A DNA stretch of 64,000 nt from positions 186,001-250,000 of the forward strand of contig NZ_JMSQ01000005.1 of assembly GCF_000696575.1 (NCBI RefSeq), read 5' to 3'. The DNA is from Siccibacter colletis. Its GTDB lineage: Bacteria; Pseudomonadota; Gammaproteobacteria; Enterobacterales; Enterobacteriaceae. The notes beneath the pieces were generated by a model. The model searched no databases. It was not told where the DNA came from and saw nothing but the letters and a program-made list of their open reading frames with translations. This document shows positions 17,184-26,300 of the stretch, in pieces. The translations under genes were made by a program, and so were the position numbers. The first letter of the stretch is position 1, and each line of letters opens with the position of its first letter.

Positions 17184-17238
17184 AATCCTTCCCATTCATA
17201 AGTATGTTGTAACTATATGAGCAAAACGGCGCCAGGTA

Positions 17239-18069
17239 TCAACGCGCGTTCTGCCGGTATGCCGGTTTCCCTGCGGGCAGCAGGAACAGCGTTAGCGTCG
17301 GAATCAGATAGATAAACCAGACCGCCACTTCGCTGACCGTCGGGCTCTCCTGATAGCCGAAAATGCCTTCAAGCAGCGTGCCGAACAGCGTATGGGTGGA
17401 GAGCACGCCGCTCATATCAAAGGCGATAGTCTGGAAGTGGTTCCATAATCCCGCTTCATGGAAGGCCCGGACGGCCCCGGCGGCAAGTCCGGCGGCCACC
17501 AGCAGGATAAACAGACTGGTCCACCTGAAGAACTGGCCGAGGTTGAGCCGGATGCCGCCCCAGTAAATCAGGAAGCCGAGTATCGCAGCGCAGGCCAGGC
17601 CCAACAGCGCGCCCACTGGCGGCCAGATCCCGACGTCCTGCTGAAACGCCGCCAGCAGGAAAAACACCGACTCCAGCCCCTCGCGCGCTACGGCGAAAAA
17701 CACCATCAGCACCAGCGCCCAGCCATGATTCCCCCGGCGTGCCAGCGCGTTATCCACCGCCTGCTCCAGCTCGCCCTTAACGTTACGCGCCACCTTACGC
17801 ATCCAGAACACCATCCAGGTCAGCATCACTACCGCCACCAGCGCGACCAGGCCTTCAAACAGCTCCTGCTCTTTTTGCGGGAACTCGCCGGTGGTTTCAT
17901 TGATGAGGATCCCGAGGCCGAGGCACAATCCGGCGGCAAGCAGCACCCCAACCCAGATTGCGCCCATCCACTGCCCGCGCTGGGTGCGCTTGAGATAGCT
18001 GGCAATCAGGCTGACGATCAGCGCCGCTTCCAGCCCTTCACGCAACATAATGAGAAAAGGAACAAACAT
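17239..18069 (-). CDS. efeU: Ferrous iron permease EfeU
   Basis: Inner-membrane permease of the FTR1/OFeT family for ferrous iron, most useful in acid and aerobic conditions. It has 276 residues and about seven membrane segments. Both REGLE iron-binding motifs are present: LREGLEAAL near residue 10 and AREGLESVF near 130. The reading frame is intact, unlike E. coli K-12, where efeU carries a frameshift. The start MFVPFLIML at 18069 has AAGGA 8 nt upstream; an ATG three codons earlier has no room for a ribosome site. First gene of efeUOB, with a Fur box upstream. Confidence 0.95.
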   Translation of the reverse strand: MFVPFLIMLREGLEAALIVSLIASYLKRTQRGQWMGAIWVGVLLAAGLCLGLGILINETTGEFPQKEQELFEGLVALVAVVMLTWMVFWMRKVARNVKGELEQAVDNALARRGNHGWALVLMVFFAVAREGLESVFFLLAAFQQDVGIWPPVGALLGLACAAILGFLIYWGGIRLNLGQFFRWTSLFILLVAAGLAAGAVRAFHEAGLWNHFQTIAFDMSGVLSTHTLFGTLLEGIFGYQESPTVSEVAVWFIYLIPTLTLFLLPAGKPAYRQNAR

Positions 18070-18127
18070 TCCGCGCATCCTTAAATGTGAAGCAAGGTCA
18101 ATTGCTGCAAAGTTAGGTAAAGATCAA

Positions 18128-18148
18128 CTGATAGTGATTATCATTACG
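18128..18148 (-). promoter_or_regulatory. Fur box upstream of efeUOB
   Basis: On the minus strand TAATGATAATCACTATCA matches the Fur consensus GATAATGATAATCATTATC well. It lies 59-79 nt before efeU; Fur control of efeUOB is known in E. coli. Confidence 0.8.
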
Positions 18149-18241
18149 GCCAGAAGAAAGACAAGCGAATTTCACGCTGAATGATGACAAGATGTAAGGC
18201 GTTATCAGGCTAATCATTATGTGGCGAACCAACTTATGCAT

Positions 18242-18257
18242 AAGCAATCGTTTACGC
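18242..18257 (+). promoter_or_regulatory. Possible PurR/CytR-like operator
   Basis: AAGCAATCGTTTACGC shares the PurR-box core (GCAAnCGTTTnCG) with four mismatches at less conserved positions. It lies 45-60 nt upstream of a nucleoside transporter gene, a place where purine-linked control would make sense. Confidence 0.4.
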
Positions 18258-18301
18258 AGCGGCACAGTTATGGCTAAATAGCGCCCCCGTTTCTCTGCGA
18301 T

Positions 18302-19495
18302 ATGCTTAACATGATGACTTTTCTTCATTTCCTGCTGGCGCTGGCGGCGATCCTTGCCCTTGCCTGGCTTGCCAGTTTTGACCGCCGCAAAATTCGCGTG
18401 CGCTTTATTCTGCAGCTGATTGTGATTGAGGCCGCGCTGGCGTATTTCTTCCTGCACGCCGAAAGCGGCCTGTTTGTTATCAAATACATCTCCGGCTTCT
18501 TCGAAGCGCTGCTGAAATATGCGGCAGAAGGCACCGGATTCGTGTTTGGCGGCATGAGTGAGAAAGGCCTGGCGTTTATTTTCCTGGGCGTTCTGTGCCC
18601 GATTATCTTTATTTCCGCGCTGATTGGTATTCTGCAGCATTGGCGCATTCTGCCGATTTTCATTCGTCTTATCGGCTCGGCGCTGTCGAAAGTGAATGGC
18701 ATGGGCAAGCTGGAGTCGTTCAATGCCGTCAGCTCGCTGATCCTCGGTCAGTCGGAAAACTTCATAGCTTACAAAGGGGTACTGGCCGACCTCTCCTCGC
18801 GTCGCCTGTTTACCATGGCGGCGACGGCGATGTCCACGGTATCGCTCTCCATTGTCGGCGCGTATATGACGATGCTGGATGCGAAATATGTGGTCGCGGC
18901 GCTGGTACTGAATATGTTCAGCACCTTTATTATTTTGTCGATTATCAACCCGACGCGCCCGGATGCCGAGCCGGAGATTAAGCTGGAAAAACTGCACGAA
19001 TCCCAAAGTTTCTTCGAGATGCTGGGTGAGTATATTCTTGCCGGCTTTAAAGTGGCGATGATTATTCTGGCGATGCTGATTGGCTTTATTGCTTTAATCA
19101 GCGCGGTGAATGCGCTGTTCTCTGCGGTATTTGGTATCAGCTTCCAGGCGATCCTCGGTTACGTCTTCTATCCGCTGGCGTGGCTTATCGGCATTCCGCT
19201 GGACGATGCGCTTCAGGCAGGCAGCATCATGGCCACCAAGCTGGTTGCCAACGAGTTTGTCGCCATGATTGAACTGCAGAAGATCGCCGGCGAGATGACG
19301 TCGCGCGGGCTGGGCATTCTCTCGGTGTTCCTGGTATCGTTCGCCAACTTCGCCTCAATTGGCATTGTGGCCGGGGCAATCAAAGGTCTTAGCGAGCAAC
19401 AGGGCAACGTGGTCTCCCGCTTCGGTCTGCGCCTGGTGTATGGCGCGACGCTGGTAAGCCTGCTTTCAGCTGCGTTTGCCGGACTGGTGCTGTAA
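18302..19495 (+). CDS. NupC-like concentrative nucleoside transporter
   Basis: Inner-membrane proton/nucleoside symporter of the CNT family, 397 residues, with about nine or ten membrane segments. It looks very close to E. coli Nup[67 protein letters not shown] and [18 protein letters not shown]. In E. coli nupC lies elsewhere (near mntH), so this is either a relocated nupC or a second copy; I therefore give no symbol. ATG codons at 18302, 18311 and 18314 are all possible starts; none has a strong ribosome site, and the later ones align best with NupC. It is divergent from efeU and has its own terminator. Confidence 0.88.
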   Translation: MLNMMTFLHFLLALAAILALAWLASFDRRKIRVRFILQLIVIEAALAYFFLHAESGLFVIKYISGFFEALLKYAAEGTGFVFGGMSEKGLAFIFLGVLCPIIFISALIGILQHWRILPIFIRLIGSALSKVNGMGKLESFNAVSSLILGQSENFIAYKGVLADLSSRRLFTMAATAMSTVSLSIVGAYMTMLDAKYVVAALVLNMFSTFIILSIINPTRPDAEPEIKLEKLHESQSFFEMLGEYILAGFKVAMIILAMLIGFIALISAVNALFSAVFGISFQAILGYVFYPLAWLIGIPLDDALQAGSIMATKLVANEFVAMIELQKIAGEMTSRGLGILSVFLVSFANFASIGIVAGAIKGLSEQQGNVVSRFGLRLVYGATLVSLLSAAFAGLVL

Positions 19496-19500
19496 ATAAC

Positions 19501-19524
19501 ACGGCGGGGAAACCCGCCGTTTTC
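19501..19524. terminator. Terminator between the nucleoside transporter and the DUF3574 gene
   Basis: ACGGCGGG-GAAA-CCCGCCGT followed by TTTT, placed 5 nt after one stop codon and just before the stop of the convergent gene. Confidence 0.85.
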
Positions 19525-19525
19525 A

Positions 19526-19948
19526 TCAGAATTGTACGCACACCGGCTGGTCAACGCGCATCACCGACTCCTGCGCGAAGCGCGACTTATAGATCCCCCG
19601 CAGCGCCTCAATCCCGGCTTCACTCTGCGCATCATCCCCGTGGATCAACATCAGCGCCTTACTCGGTTCGCGCGCCACCTTGCCATCGTTCCCCAGCCAC
19701 TGCCCACGAGCATCAAATACCGTCAGGCCATCACGAAAACGCGGTGTGACCTCGCCATCGACAAACTGCTGCCACTCCTGCGCCGTAATACCCGCCCCTG
19801 CCGGACGATTCAGGCCAAAATAGAGCGTGGTCTGCACCCTCTCATTATCCGCCGCACAGCGCAGCGGCCCATTTTTCTCAGGGGTGACGGTGGCACATCC
19901 GGCCAGCAGCATCGCCAGCGCAAGGGCCATTCCGGTGTTGCGTATCAT
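19526..19948 (-). CDS. DUF3574 lipoprotein
   Basis: Putative lipoprotein of 140 residues with a clear lipobox: MIRNTGMALALAMLLAGC, lipidated Cys at about residue 18. The mature part has the DUF3574 pattern (TTLYFGLNRPAG, EWQQFVDGEVTPRFRDGLTVFDARGQW). Two further cysteines, in LRCAADN and QPVCVQF, may form a disulfide. Function unknown. It stands alone: it converges with the nucleoside transporter and starts about 58 nt after the stop of the glycosyltransferase gene, which runs on the same strand. Confidence 0.82.
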   Translation of the reverse strand: MIRNTGMALALAMLLAGCATVTPEKNGPLRCAADNERVQTTLYFGLNRPAGAGITAQEWQQFVDGEVTPRFRDGLTVFDARGQWLGNDGKVAREPSKALMLIHGDDAQSEAGIEALRGIYKSRFAQESVMRVDQPVCVQF

Positions 19949-20005
19949 CTGCGGTTATCCTCGTTGTTGTTTGTCCAACGATAACACACTGAATTGCTCA
20001 GTTTT

Positions 20006-21271
20006 TCAATAGTCTGTGTCGCGCAATACCGGGCGCTTGCTCGCCAGCGCCTGCTCAATGATAGCCGCTCCACGCGTCGCGCCGCCGCCCTCTGAGACCT
20101 GCTGGCAGGCGACCTCAAGCCGACAGCGAAAGCGGCCATCGTTCAGCAGAGCGGTGATGTGCCTGGCAAGGGTACGGGATGAGGCAAAGCGCGATACCCG
20201 CAGGCCCAGCCCGTGATGCACGATACGCGCCGCGATAGCCGGCTGATCGAACGCCACCGGCAGCAGGAGCAGCGGGCGTGCCGCCGCCACGGTTTCCAGC
20301 ACGGTATTGAGCCCGGCGTGGCTGACCACCACATCGGCACGGCGAATAAATTTCGGCTGGTCGATAAACGACTCCACCCAGGTTGCGCCGTGGTGATACA
20401 GCGACGCCACTTCGTCCTCAGACAGGCGATCGCAGTGGGTAACCATCACCTGCACCCCGGCGCGGCGGCAGGCGGCGGCCATCTTGCGCAGCAGCCTGTA
20501 AGGGTGCTCCTGCAGGGTACCGAGTGACGCGTAACCCAGCGGGGCATCGCCCTGCTCCCGTACGGCGCGTGCTGGCGCGCCGGGTTTTTCCGGTTGCTTC
20601 ATGGCACCGATGTAATGGAAGCACTCCGGCAGCGCATGGCGCGGAAAATCCAGGCTGCGCGACCACTGGGCGATCTGCGCCAGCGGCGAAAGGCACTGGT
20701 CGGGACGATCGCGCGGCGTGAGGCCAAGGCGCAGGCTCTGGGCGCGAATAGCCCTGTAGAGCGGGCGCATAATCAGGTCGTAGACCCGCTCGCTGCCGCG
20801 ATACAGCCGCTGCGCCCGCTCATCTTCGGCGTAGGCAAACGGCATCACCGACAGCGGGAGATGCGGCTCGCGGTTGATGGGTAGCGCGCAGGCCACGGAG
20901 ACAAACGGCAGGCCGAGGCTCTCACTCACCAGGCTGCCCGCCGGCTCCATCTGATCGACAATCACGCCGTCTACTTTCAGGGTCCGCAGCAGCGCGGGCA
21001 GCTCGCGACACAGCGCCTCCGTGAGCGCCGCCATTGTACGGGCAATGCGCCAGATGGCGCGCCTGGCCGGGTTTTGCATATGGCGCTGCGCCGCAAGGAT
21101 CGCCGCGGGCAGCGACGGGCAGGCGTGAATGTTGTGCAGGCCCGGCGTGACGGCGTCTTCCGGCAGGATAAACGTCAGGCGATGCCCGCGCTGGCTTAAG
21201 GCTGCGGCCAGCACTTCCAGGGTGCGGATATGGCTGAACAGAGGGGGAACAACGATGGCGTAGTGACTCAT
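20006..21271 (-). CDS. CrtX-like UDP-glycosyltransferase, orphan
   Basis: GT-B fold, GT1-family glycosyltransferase of 421 residues. It resembles zeaxanthin glucosyltransferase CrtX of Pantoea across its length: N-terminal MSHYAIVVPPLFSHIRTLE, VDGVIVDQMEPAGSLVSE, LPFVSVACALPINREPHLPL, LGYASLGTLQ, and the sugar-nucleotide signature SHAGLNTVLETVAAARPLLLLPVAFDQP near residue 320. No crtE, crtB, crtI, crtY or crtZ lies in the window, so the acceptor here is unknown; it may be another isoprenoid or lipid. The start has AAGGA 5 nt upstream. A terminator separates it from putP. Confidence 0.85.
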   Translation of the reverse strand: MSHYAIVVPPLFSHIRTLEVLAAALSQRGHRLTFILPEDAVTPGLHNIHACPSLPAAILAAQRHMQNPARRAIWRIARTMAALTEALCRELPALLRTLKVDGVIVDQMEPAGSLVSESLGLPFVSVACALPINREPHLPLSVMPFAYAEDERAQRLYRGSERVYDLIMRPLYRAIRAQSLRLGLTPRDRPDQCLSPLAQIAQWSRSLDFPRHALPECFHYIGAMKQPEKPGAPARAVREQGDAPLGYASLGTLQEHPYRLLRKMAAACRRAGVQVMVTHCDRLSEDEVASLYHHGATWVESFIDQPKFIRRADVVVSHAGLNTVLETVAAARPLLLLPVAFDQPAIAARIVHHGLGLRVSRFASSRTLARHITALLNDGRFRCRLEVACQQVSEGGGATRGAAIIEQALASKRPVLRDTDY

Positions 21272-21365
21272 ATCATCCTTAACACTGTCGCGGTCACCGG
21301 TAGCGTCCGGGCGCGTTCTCTATTAAGCAGGATAGTCGCGATCTGGCTTTTCGGGGTGCGGAAGG

Positions 21366-21397
21366 TAAAAAGGCCCGACGAGGATCGCCGGGCCTTT
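21366..21397 (-). terminator. Terminator of putP
   Basis: On the minus strand AAAGGCCCGGCG and CGTCGGGCCTTT form a strong stem followed by TT; GC-rich stem lies 17 nt past the putP stop. Confidence 0.85.
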
Positions 21398-21413
21398 AGT
21401 GAAACAGAAACGC

Positions 21414-22922
21414 TTAGCGCGTCAGCGTCTTAGAGACCGGTGCGCTGTGGTAGTGCGCGTCGGCTTCCGCGAAGCGTGCGGTCATGGAAGTTGACGGGGC
21501 TTTACCCATCAGGCTCACCACCACGATACCGATGCTGGCAAACAGGAAGCCCGGAATGATTTCATACAGGCCAAGCAGCTCGAAGTGTTTCCAGACGATC
21601 ACCGTGACGGCACCGATTACCATGCCGGCCAGCGCGCCGTTGCGCGTCATGCGCGACCACATCACCGAGAACAGCACTACCGGACCAAAGGCCGCGCCGA
21701 AACCGGCCCAGGCGTAGCTCACCAGACCCAGCACGCGGTTTTCCGGGTTCGCCGCCAGGGCAATTGCCACCAGCGCCACCACCAGCACCATGATACGACC
21801 CACCCAGACCAGCTCGCGCTGGCTGGCACCCTTACGCAGGAAGGCTTTATACAGGTCTTCCGTGATAGCGCTGGAGCACACCAGCAGCTGACAGCTCAGG
21901 GTGGACATCACCGCCGCCAGAATTGCCGACAGCAGGATACCGGCGATCCACGGGTTGAACAGGATCTGCGCCAGCTCGATAAACACACGCTCGCTGTTCT
22001 GGTTCACCGCACCGGCCAGCTCAGGATGGGTGGAGAAGTACGCAATACCGAAGAAGCCCACTGCGACCGCGCCGGCGAGGCAGAGGATCATCCAGGCCAT
22101 GCTGATGCGGCGCGCGCTGACGATAGTGTGATGCGAGTCGGCCGCCATAAAGCGTGCAAGGATATGCGGCTGACCGAAGTAGCCCAGCCCCCAGCCCAGC
22201 AGCGAGACGATAGCCACGAAGTTAAGCCCTTTGAGCATATCGACGTTTTCAATGCTCTTCTGCTTGATCACTTCCAGCGAATCGCCGAAACCGCCGACGG
22301 TTAATACTACGATCACCGGCGTCAGGATCAGCGCGAAAATCATCAGGCTGGCCTGCACGGTGTCGGTCCAGCTCACCGCAAGGAAGCCGCCGATGAAAGT
22401 ATAGATAATGGTGGCTGCCGCCCCGGCCCACAGCGCGGTTTCGTAGCTCATGCCAAAGGTGCTTTCGAACAGGCGCGCACCCGCCACAATGCCGGAGGCA
22501 CAGTAGATGGTGAAGAACAACAGGATCACCAGCGCCGAGATAATACGCAGCAGGCGGCTTTTGTCCTCAAAGCGGCCGGTGAAGTAGTCCGGCAGCGTCA
22601 GGGCGTTATTGTTGGCTTCGGTGTGCACGCGCAGACGCCCGGCCACCAGCTTCCAGTTGATCCACGCCCCGAGAGTCAGGCCGATGGCAATCCAGCTTTC
22701 GGAGATCCCGGAGATAAAAATGGCACCCGGCAGGCCCATCAACAGCCAGCCGCTCATATCAGACGCGCCAGCAGAGAGCGCCGTAACGAATGGTCCCAGG
22801 CTACGACCGCCTAAAATATAATCATCAAAGTTTTTGGTTGATCGCCATGCGATAAAGCCAATCAGGATCATGCCAAAGATATAAACAAGAAAAGTCACCA
22901 TCATCGGTGTGCTTGCGGTCAT
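21414..22922 (-). CDS. putP: Sodium/proline symporter PutP
   Basis: Inner-membrane Na+/L-proline symporter of the SSS family with 502 residues and 13 membrane segments. Conserved stretches are STKNFDDYILGGRSLGP, ALSAGASDMSGWLLMGLPGA (Asp and Ser of the ion/proline site near residue 55) and the CSSAITEDLYKAF segment near 345. It feeds proline to PutA, encoded divergently 433 bp away. GGAG lies 7 nt before the start. The last residues (SAPVSKTLTR) differ from E. coli, as is usual for this tail. Confidence 0.97.
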   Translation of the reverse strand: MTASTPMMVTFLVYIFGMILIGFIAWRSTKNFDDYILGGRSLGPFVTALSAGASDMSGWLLMGLPGAIFISGISESWIAIGLTLGAWINWKLVAGRLRVHTEANNNALTLPDYFTGRFEDKSRLLRIISALVILLFFTIYCASGIVAGARLFESTFGMSYETALWAGAAATIIYTFIGGFLAVSWTDTVQASLMIFALILTPVIVVLTVGGFGDSLEVIKQKSIENVDMLKGLNFVAIVSLLGWGLGYFGQPHILARFMAADSHHTIVSARRISMAWMILCLAGAVAVGFFGIAYFSTHPELAGAVNQNSERVFIELAQILFNPWIAGILLSAILAAVMSTLSCQLLVCSSAITEDLYKAFLRKGASQRELVWVGRIMVLVVALVAIALAANPENRVLGLVSYAWAGFGAAFGPVVLFSVMWSRMTRNGALAGMVIGAVTVIVWKHFELLGLYEIIPGFLFASIGIVVVSLMGKAPSTSMTARFAEADAHYHSAPVSKTLTR

Positions 22923-23355
22923 GGACGTTCTCCAGGTTTTTATTATCCGATCCCGCTGCCGGAACCGGTTTTCCCTCTGCGGAACAGAGTGGTGTCGTTG
23001 TCGTTGTAATCTGTGGGGGCAGTATCCTGCCGGATGCGTTTTTCAATCACAATCGATTTAACACAACGTTTACAACAATTACATCCCCTACCCTATACAA
23101 CTTTCATATAGGTTGTACCCGCTCACAATTTTTCCGGTTGCACCGACGGAAAGTGTTAAGCAGCCCGTGAAATCTGACATGAGCTCGATTTTCACATGGG
23201 TAAAAAATCAGTTAATCCGTTAACAATCCATTCATTTTTCAGCTTGCTGGCGACATCACACTTCCGCAGGTTGCACAAAGTTGCAACATGATAGATATTG
23301 CCTGCTATCCCAGTCTCTTCGGGGTTGAAGAGCATAAGAAACAGGAGCTACAGGC
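22923..23355. promoter_or_regulatory. putP-putA divergent control region
   Basis: 433 bp without a gene between the divergent proline genes. It contains GTTGCA elements, the sequence bound by the PutA ribbon-helix-helix domain, at 23137-23142 and clustered at 23270-23287. The rest is AT-rich promoter DNA. Proline-dependent relief of PutA repression of both genes is expected by analogy with E. coli and Salmonella. Confidence 0.75.
23270..23287. promoter_or_regulatory. PutA operator cluster
   Basis: GTTGCA at 23270-23275 and 23280-23285, the latter overlapping an inverted TGCAAC. These match the known PutA operator core and lie about 70-85 nt before putA. Confidence 0.65.
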
Positions 23356-26300
23356 ATGGGCACCACGACAATGGGTGTTAAGCTGGATGACGCGACGCGC
23401 GAACGTATTAAAGCGGCGGCATCAAAAATCGATCGCACGCCGCACTGGCTGATCAAGCAGGCGATTTTCAATTATCTTGAACGACTTGAAAGTAACGACG
23501 GCGTGCCGGAACTGCCTGCCCTGCAGGCAGGCGCAGGCGCAGAAGCGGAAGATGCGCAGTCCGCGCTGCCCGACGAGCCGCACCAACCGTTCCTCGATTT
23601 TGCCGAGCAAATTCTGCCGCAGTCGGTAACCCGCGCTGCCATTACCGCCGCCTGGCGTCGTCCGGAAACCGATGCCGTCTCCATGCTGCTGGAGCAGGCC
23701 CGCCTGCCGCAGGACGTAGCGGAAAAAACCCATAAGCTCGCCTGGAATCTTGCCGATAAGCTGCGCAGCCAGAAAACCGCCACTGGCCGTGCCGGGATGG
23801 TGCAGAGCCTGCTGCAGGAGTTCTCGCTCTCTTCCCAGGAAGGCGTGGCGCTGATGTGTCTGGCGGAAGCCCTGCTGCGTATTCCTGATAAGGCCACCCG
23901 CGACGCCCTGATCCGCGACAAAATCAGCACCGGCAACTGGCAGTCCCATATCGGGCGCAGCGCCTCGCTGTTCGTTAACGCTGCCACCTGGGGGCTGCTG
24001 TTTACCGGGCGCCTGGTGTCTACCCACAACGAAGCCAGCCTGTCGCGCTCCCTGAACCGCATCATCGGCAAGAGCGGCGAACCGCTGATCCGCAAAGGCG
24101 TGGATATGGCGATGCGTCTGATGGGCGAGCAGTTCGTTACCGGGGAGACCATCGCCGAAGCGCTGGCTAACGCCCGCAAGCTGGAAGACAAAGGTTTCCG
24201 CTACTCTTACGATATGCTGGGCGAAGCGGCGCTCACCGCAGCCGATGCCCAGGCCTATCTGGTATCGTATCAGCAGGCGATCCACGCCATCGGCAAAGCC
24301 TCCAACGGACGCGGCATCTATGAAGGGCCTGGCATCTCCATCAAGCTGTCGGCGCTGCACCCGCGCTACAGCCGCGCCCAGTACGATCGCGTGATGGAGG
24401 AGCTGTACCCGCGCCTGAAATCCCTGACCCTGCTGGCGCGCCAGTATGATATCGGTATCAACATCGACGCCGAAGAGGCCGACCGGCTGGAGATCTCTCT
24501 CGATCTGCTGGAGAAACTCTGCTTCGAGCCGGAGCTGGCGGGCTGGAATGGCATCGGGTTCGTTATCCAGGCCTACATGAAGCGCTGCCCGTTCGTGATT
24601 GATTACCTGATCGATCTCGCGACCCGCAGCCGTCGCCGCCTGATGATCCGTCTGGTGAAAGGCGCCTACTGGGACAGCGAGATCAAACGCGCCCAGATGG
24701 AAGGCCTTGAGGGCTATCCGGTCTACACCCGCAAGGTCTACACCGATATCTCCTATCTGGCCTGTGCGAAAAAACTGCTGGCGGTGCCGAACCTTATCTA
24801 TCCGCAGTTCGCGACCCACAATGCCCACACCCTGTCCGCTATCTATAACCTCGCCGGGCAGAACTACTATCCGGGTCAGTATGAGTTCCAGTGCCTGCAC
24901 GGCATGGGCGAACCGCTGTACGAGCAGGTGGTAGGTAAAGTGGCTGAAGGCAAGCTTAACCGTCCGTGCCGCATCTATGCCCCGGTGGGCACCCACGAGA
25001 CGCTGCTGGCCTACCTGGTACGCCGTCTGCTGGAGAACGGGGCCAACACCTCGTTTGTGAACCGCATCGCCGACGCCACCCTGCCGCTGGATGAGCTGGT
25101 GGCTGACCCGGTGCAGGCGGTGGAAAAACTGGCGGCCCAGGAGGGCCAGGCCGGAGTTCCCCATCCGAAAATTCCGCTGCCGCGTGACCTGTACGGCAGC
25201 GAGCGCGTCAACTCCGCCGGGCTGGATCTGGCGAACGAACACCGTCTGGCCTCGCTCTCCTCTGCCCTGCTGAGCAGCGCGGCGCAGAAATGGGAAGCGA
25301 AACCGATGCTGGAAGCGCCGGTGGCAGACGCGGAGATGACCCCGGTGATTAACCCGGCAGAGCCGGGCGACATTGTGGGTTACACCCGTGAAACCAGCGC
25401 GGAAGAAGTGAGCCTGGCGCTGGATAACGCCGTGAACAGCGCGCCAATCTGGTTTGCGACGCCGCCGCAGGAGCGTGCTGCCATCCTGGAGCGCGCCGCG
25501 GTGCTGATGGAAGACCAGCTGCAGACGCTGATCGGCATTCTGGTACGCGAAGCCGGAAAAACCTTCAGCAACGCCATCGCCGAAGTACGCGAAGCGGTGG
25601 ACTTCCTGCACTACTACGCCGCCCAGGTGCGTGAAGATTTTGATAACGAGACCCACCGTCCGCTCGGCCCGGTAGTCTGTATCAGCCCGTGGAACTTCCC
25701 GCTGGCTATCTTCACCGGCCAGATTGCCGCCGCACTGGCGGCAGGTAACAGCGTACTGGCGAAGCCCGCAGAGCAGACGCCGCTCATTGCCGCGCAGGGC
25801 GTAGCGATCCTGCTGGAAGCCGGTGTGCCGCCGGGGGTAGTTCAGCTGCTGCCGGGCCGCGGCGAGACCGTTGGCGCAGCGTTGACCGGAGATGAGCGCG
25901 TGCGGGCGGTAATGTTCACCGGCTCCACCGATGTAGCCACCCTGCTGCAGCGCAACATCGCGACCCGTCTCGATCCGCAGGGGCGTCCGACACCGCTTAT
26001 CGCCGAAACCGGCGGGATGAACGCCATGATCGTTGACTCCTCGGCGCTCACCGAACAGGTGGTGGTGGATGTTGTGTCCTCGGCGTTCGACAGCGCCGGT
26101 CAGCGCTGCTCGGCACTACGCGTGCTCTGCCTGCAGGAGGAGATCGCCGACCACACCCTGACGATGCTGCGCGGGGCAATGGCGGAGTGCCGCATGGGCA
26201 ATCCGGGCCGCATCACCACCGATATCGGGCCGGTGATCGATGCCGAGGCCAAAACCAACATTGAGCGTCATATTCAGGCGATGCGCGCCAAAGGCCGTAC

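Noticed and set aside
18113-19006. 297-codon minus-strand frame across the efeU upstream region and the nucleoside transporter
   Set aside because: Antisense to a clear membrane transporter and runs over the Fur box; sequence is not protein-like.
23422-25656. 744-codon open frame on the minus strand within putA
   Set aside because: Shadow of GC-rich codon use in putA; no family resemblance, and putA is certain.
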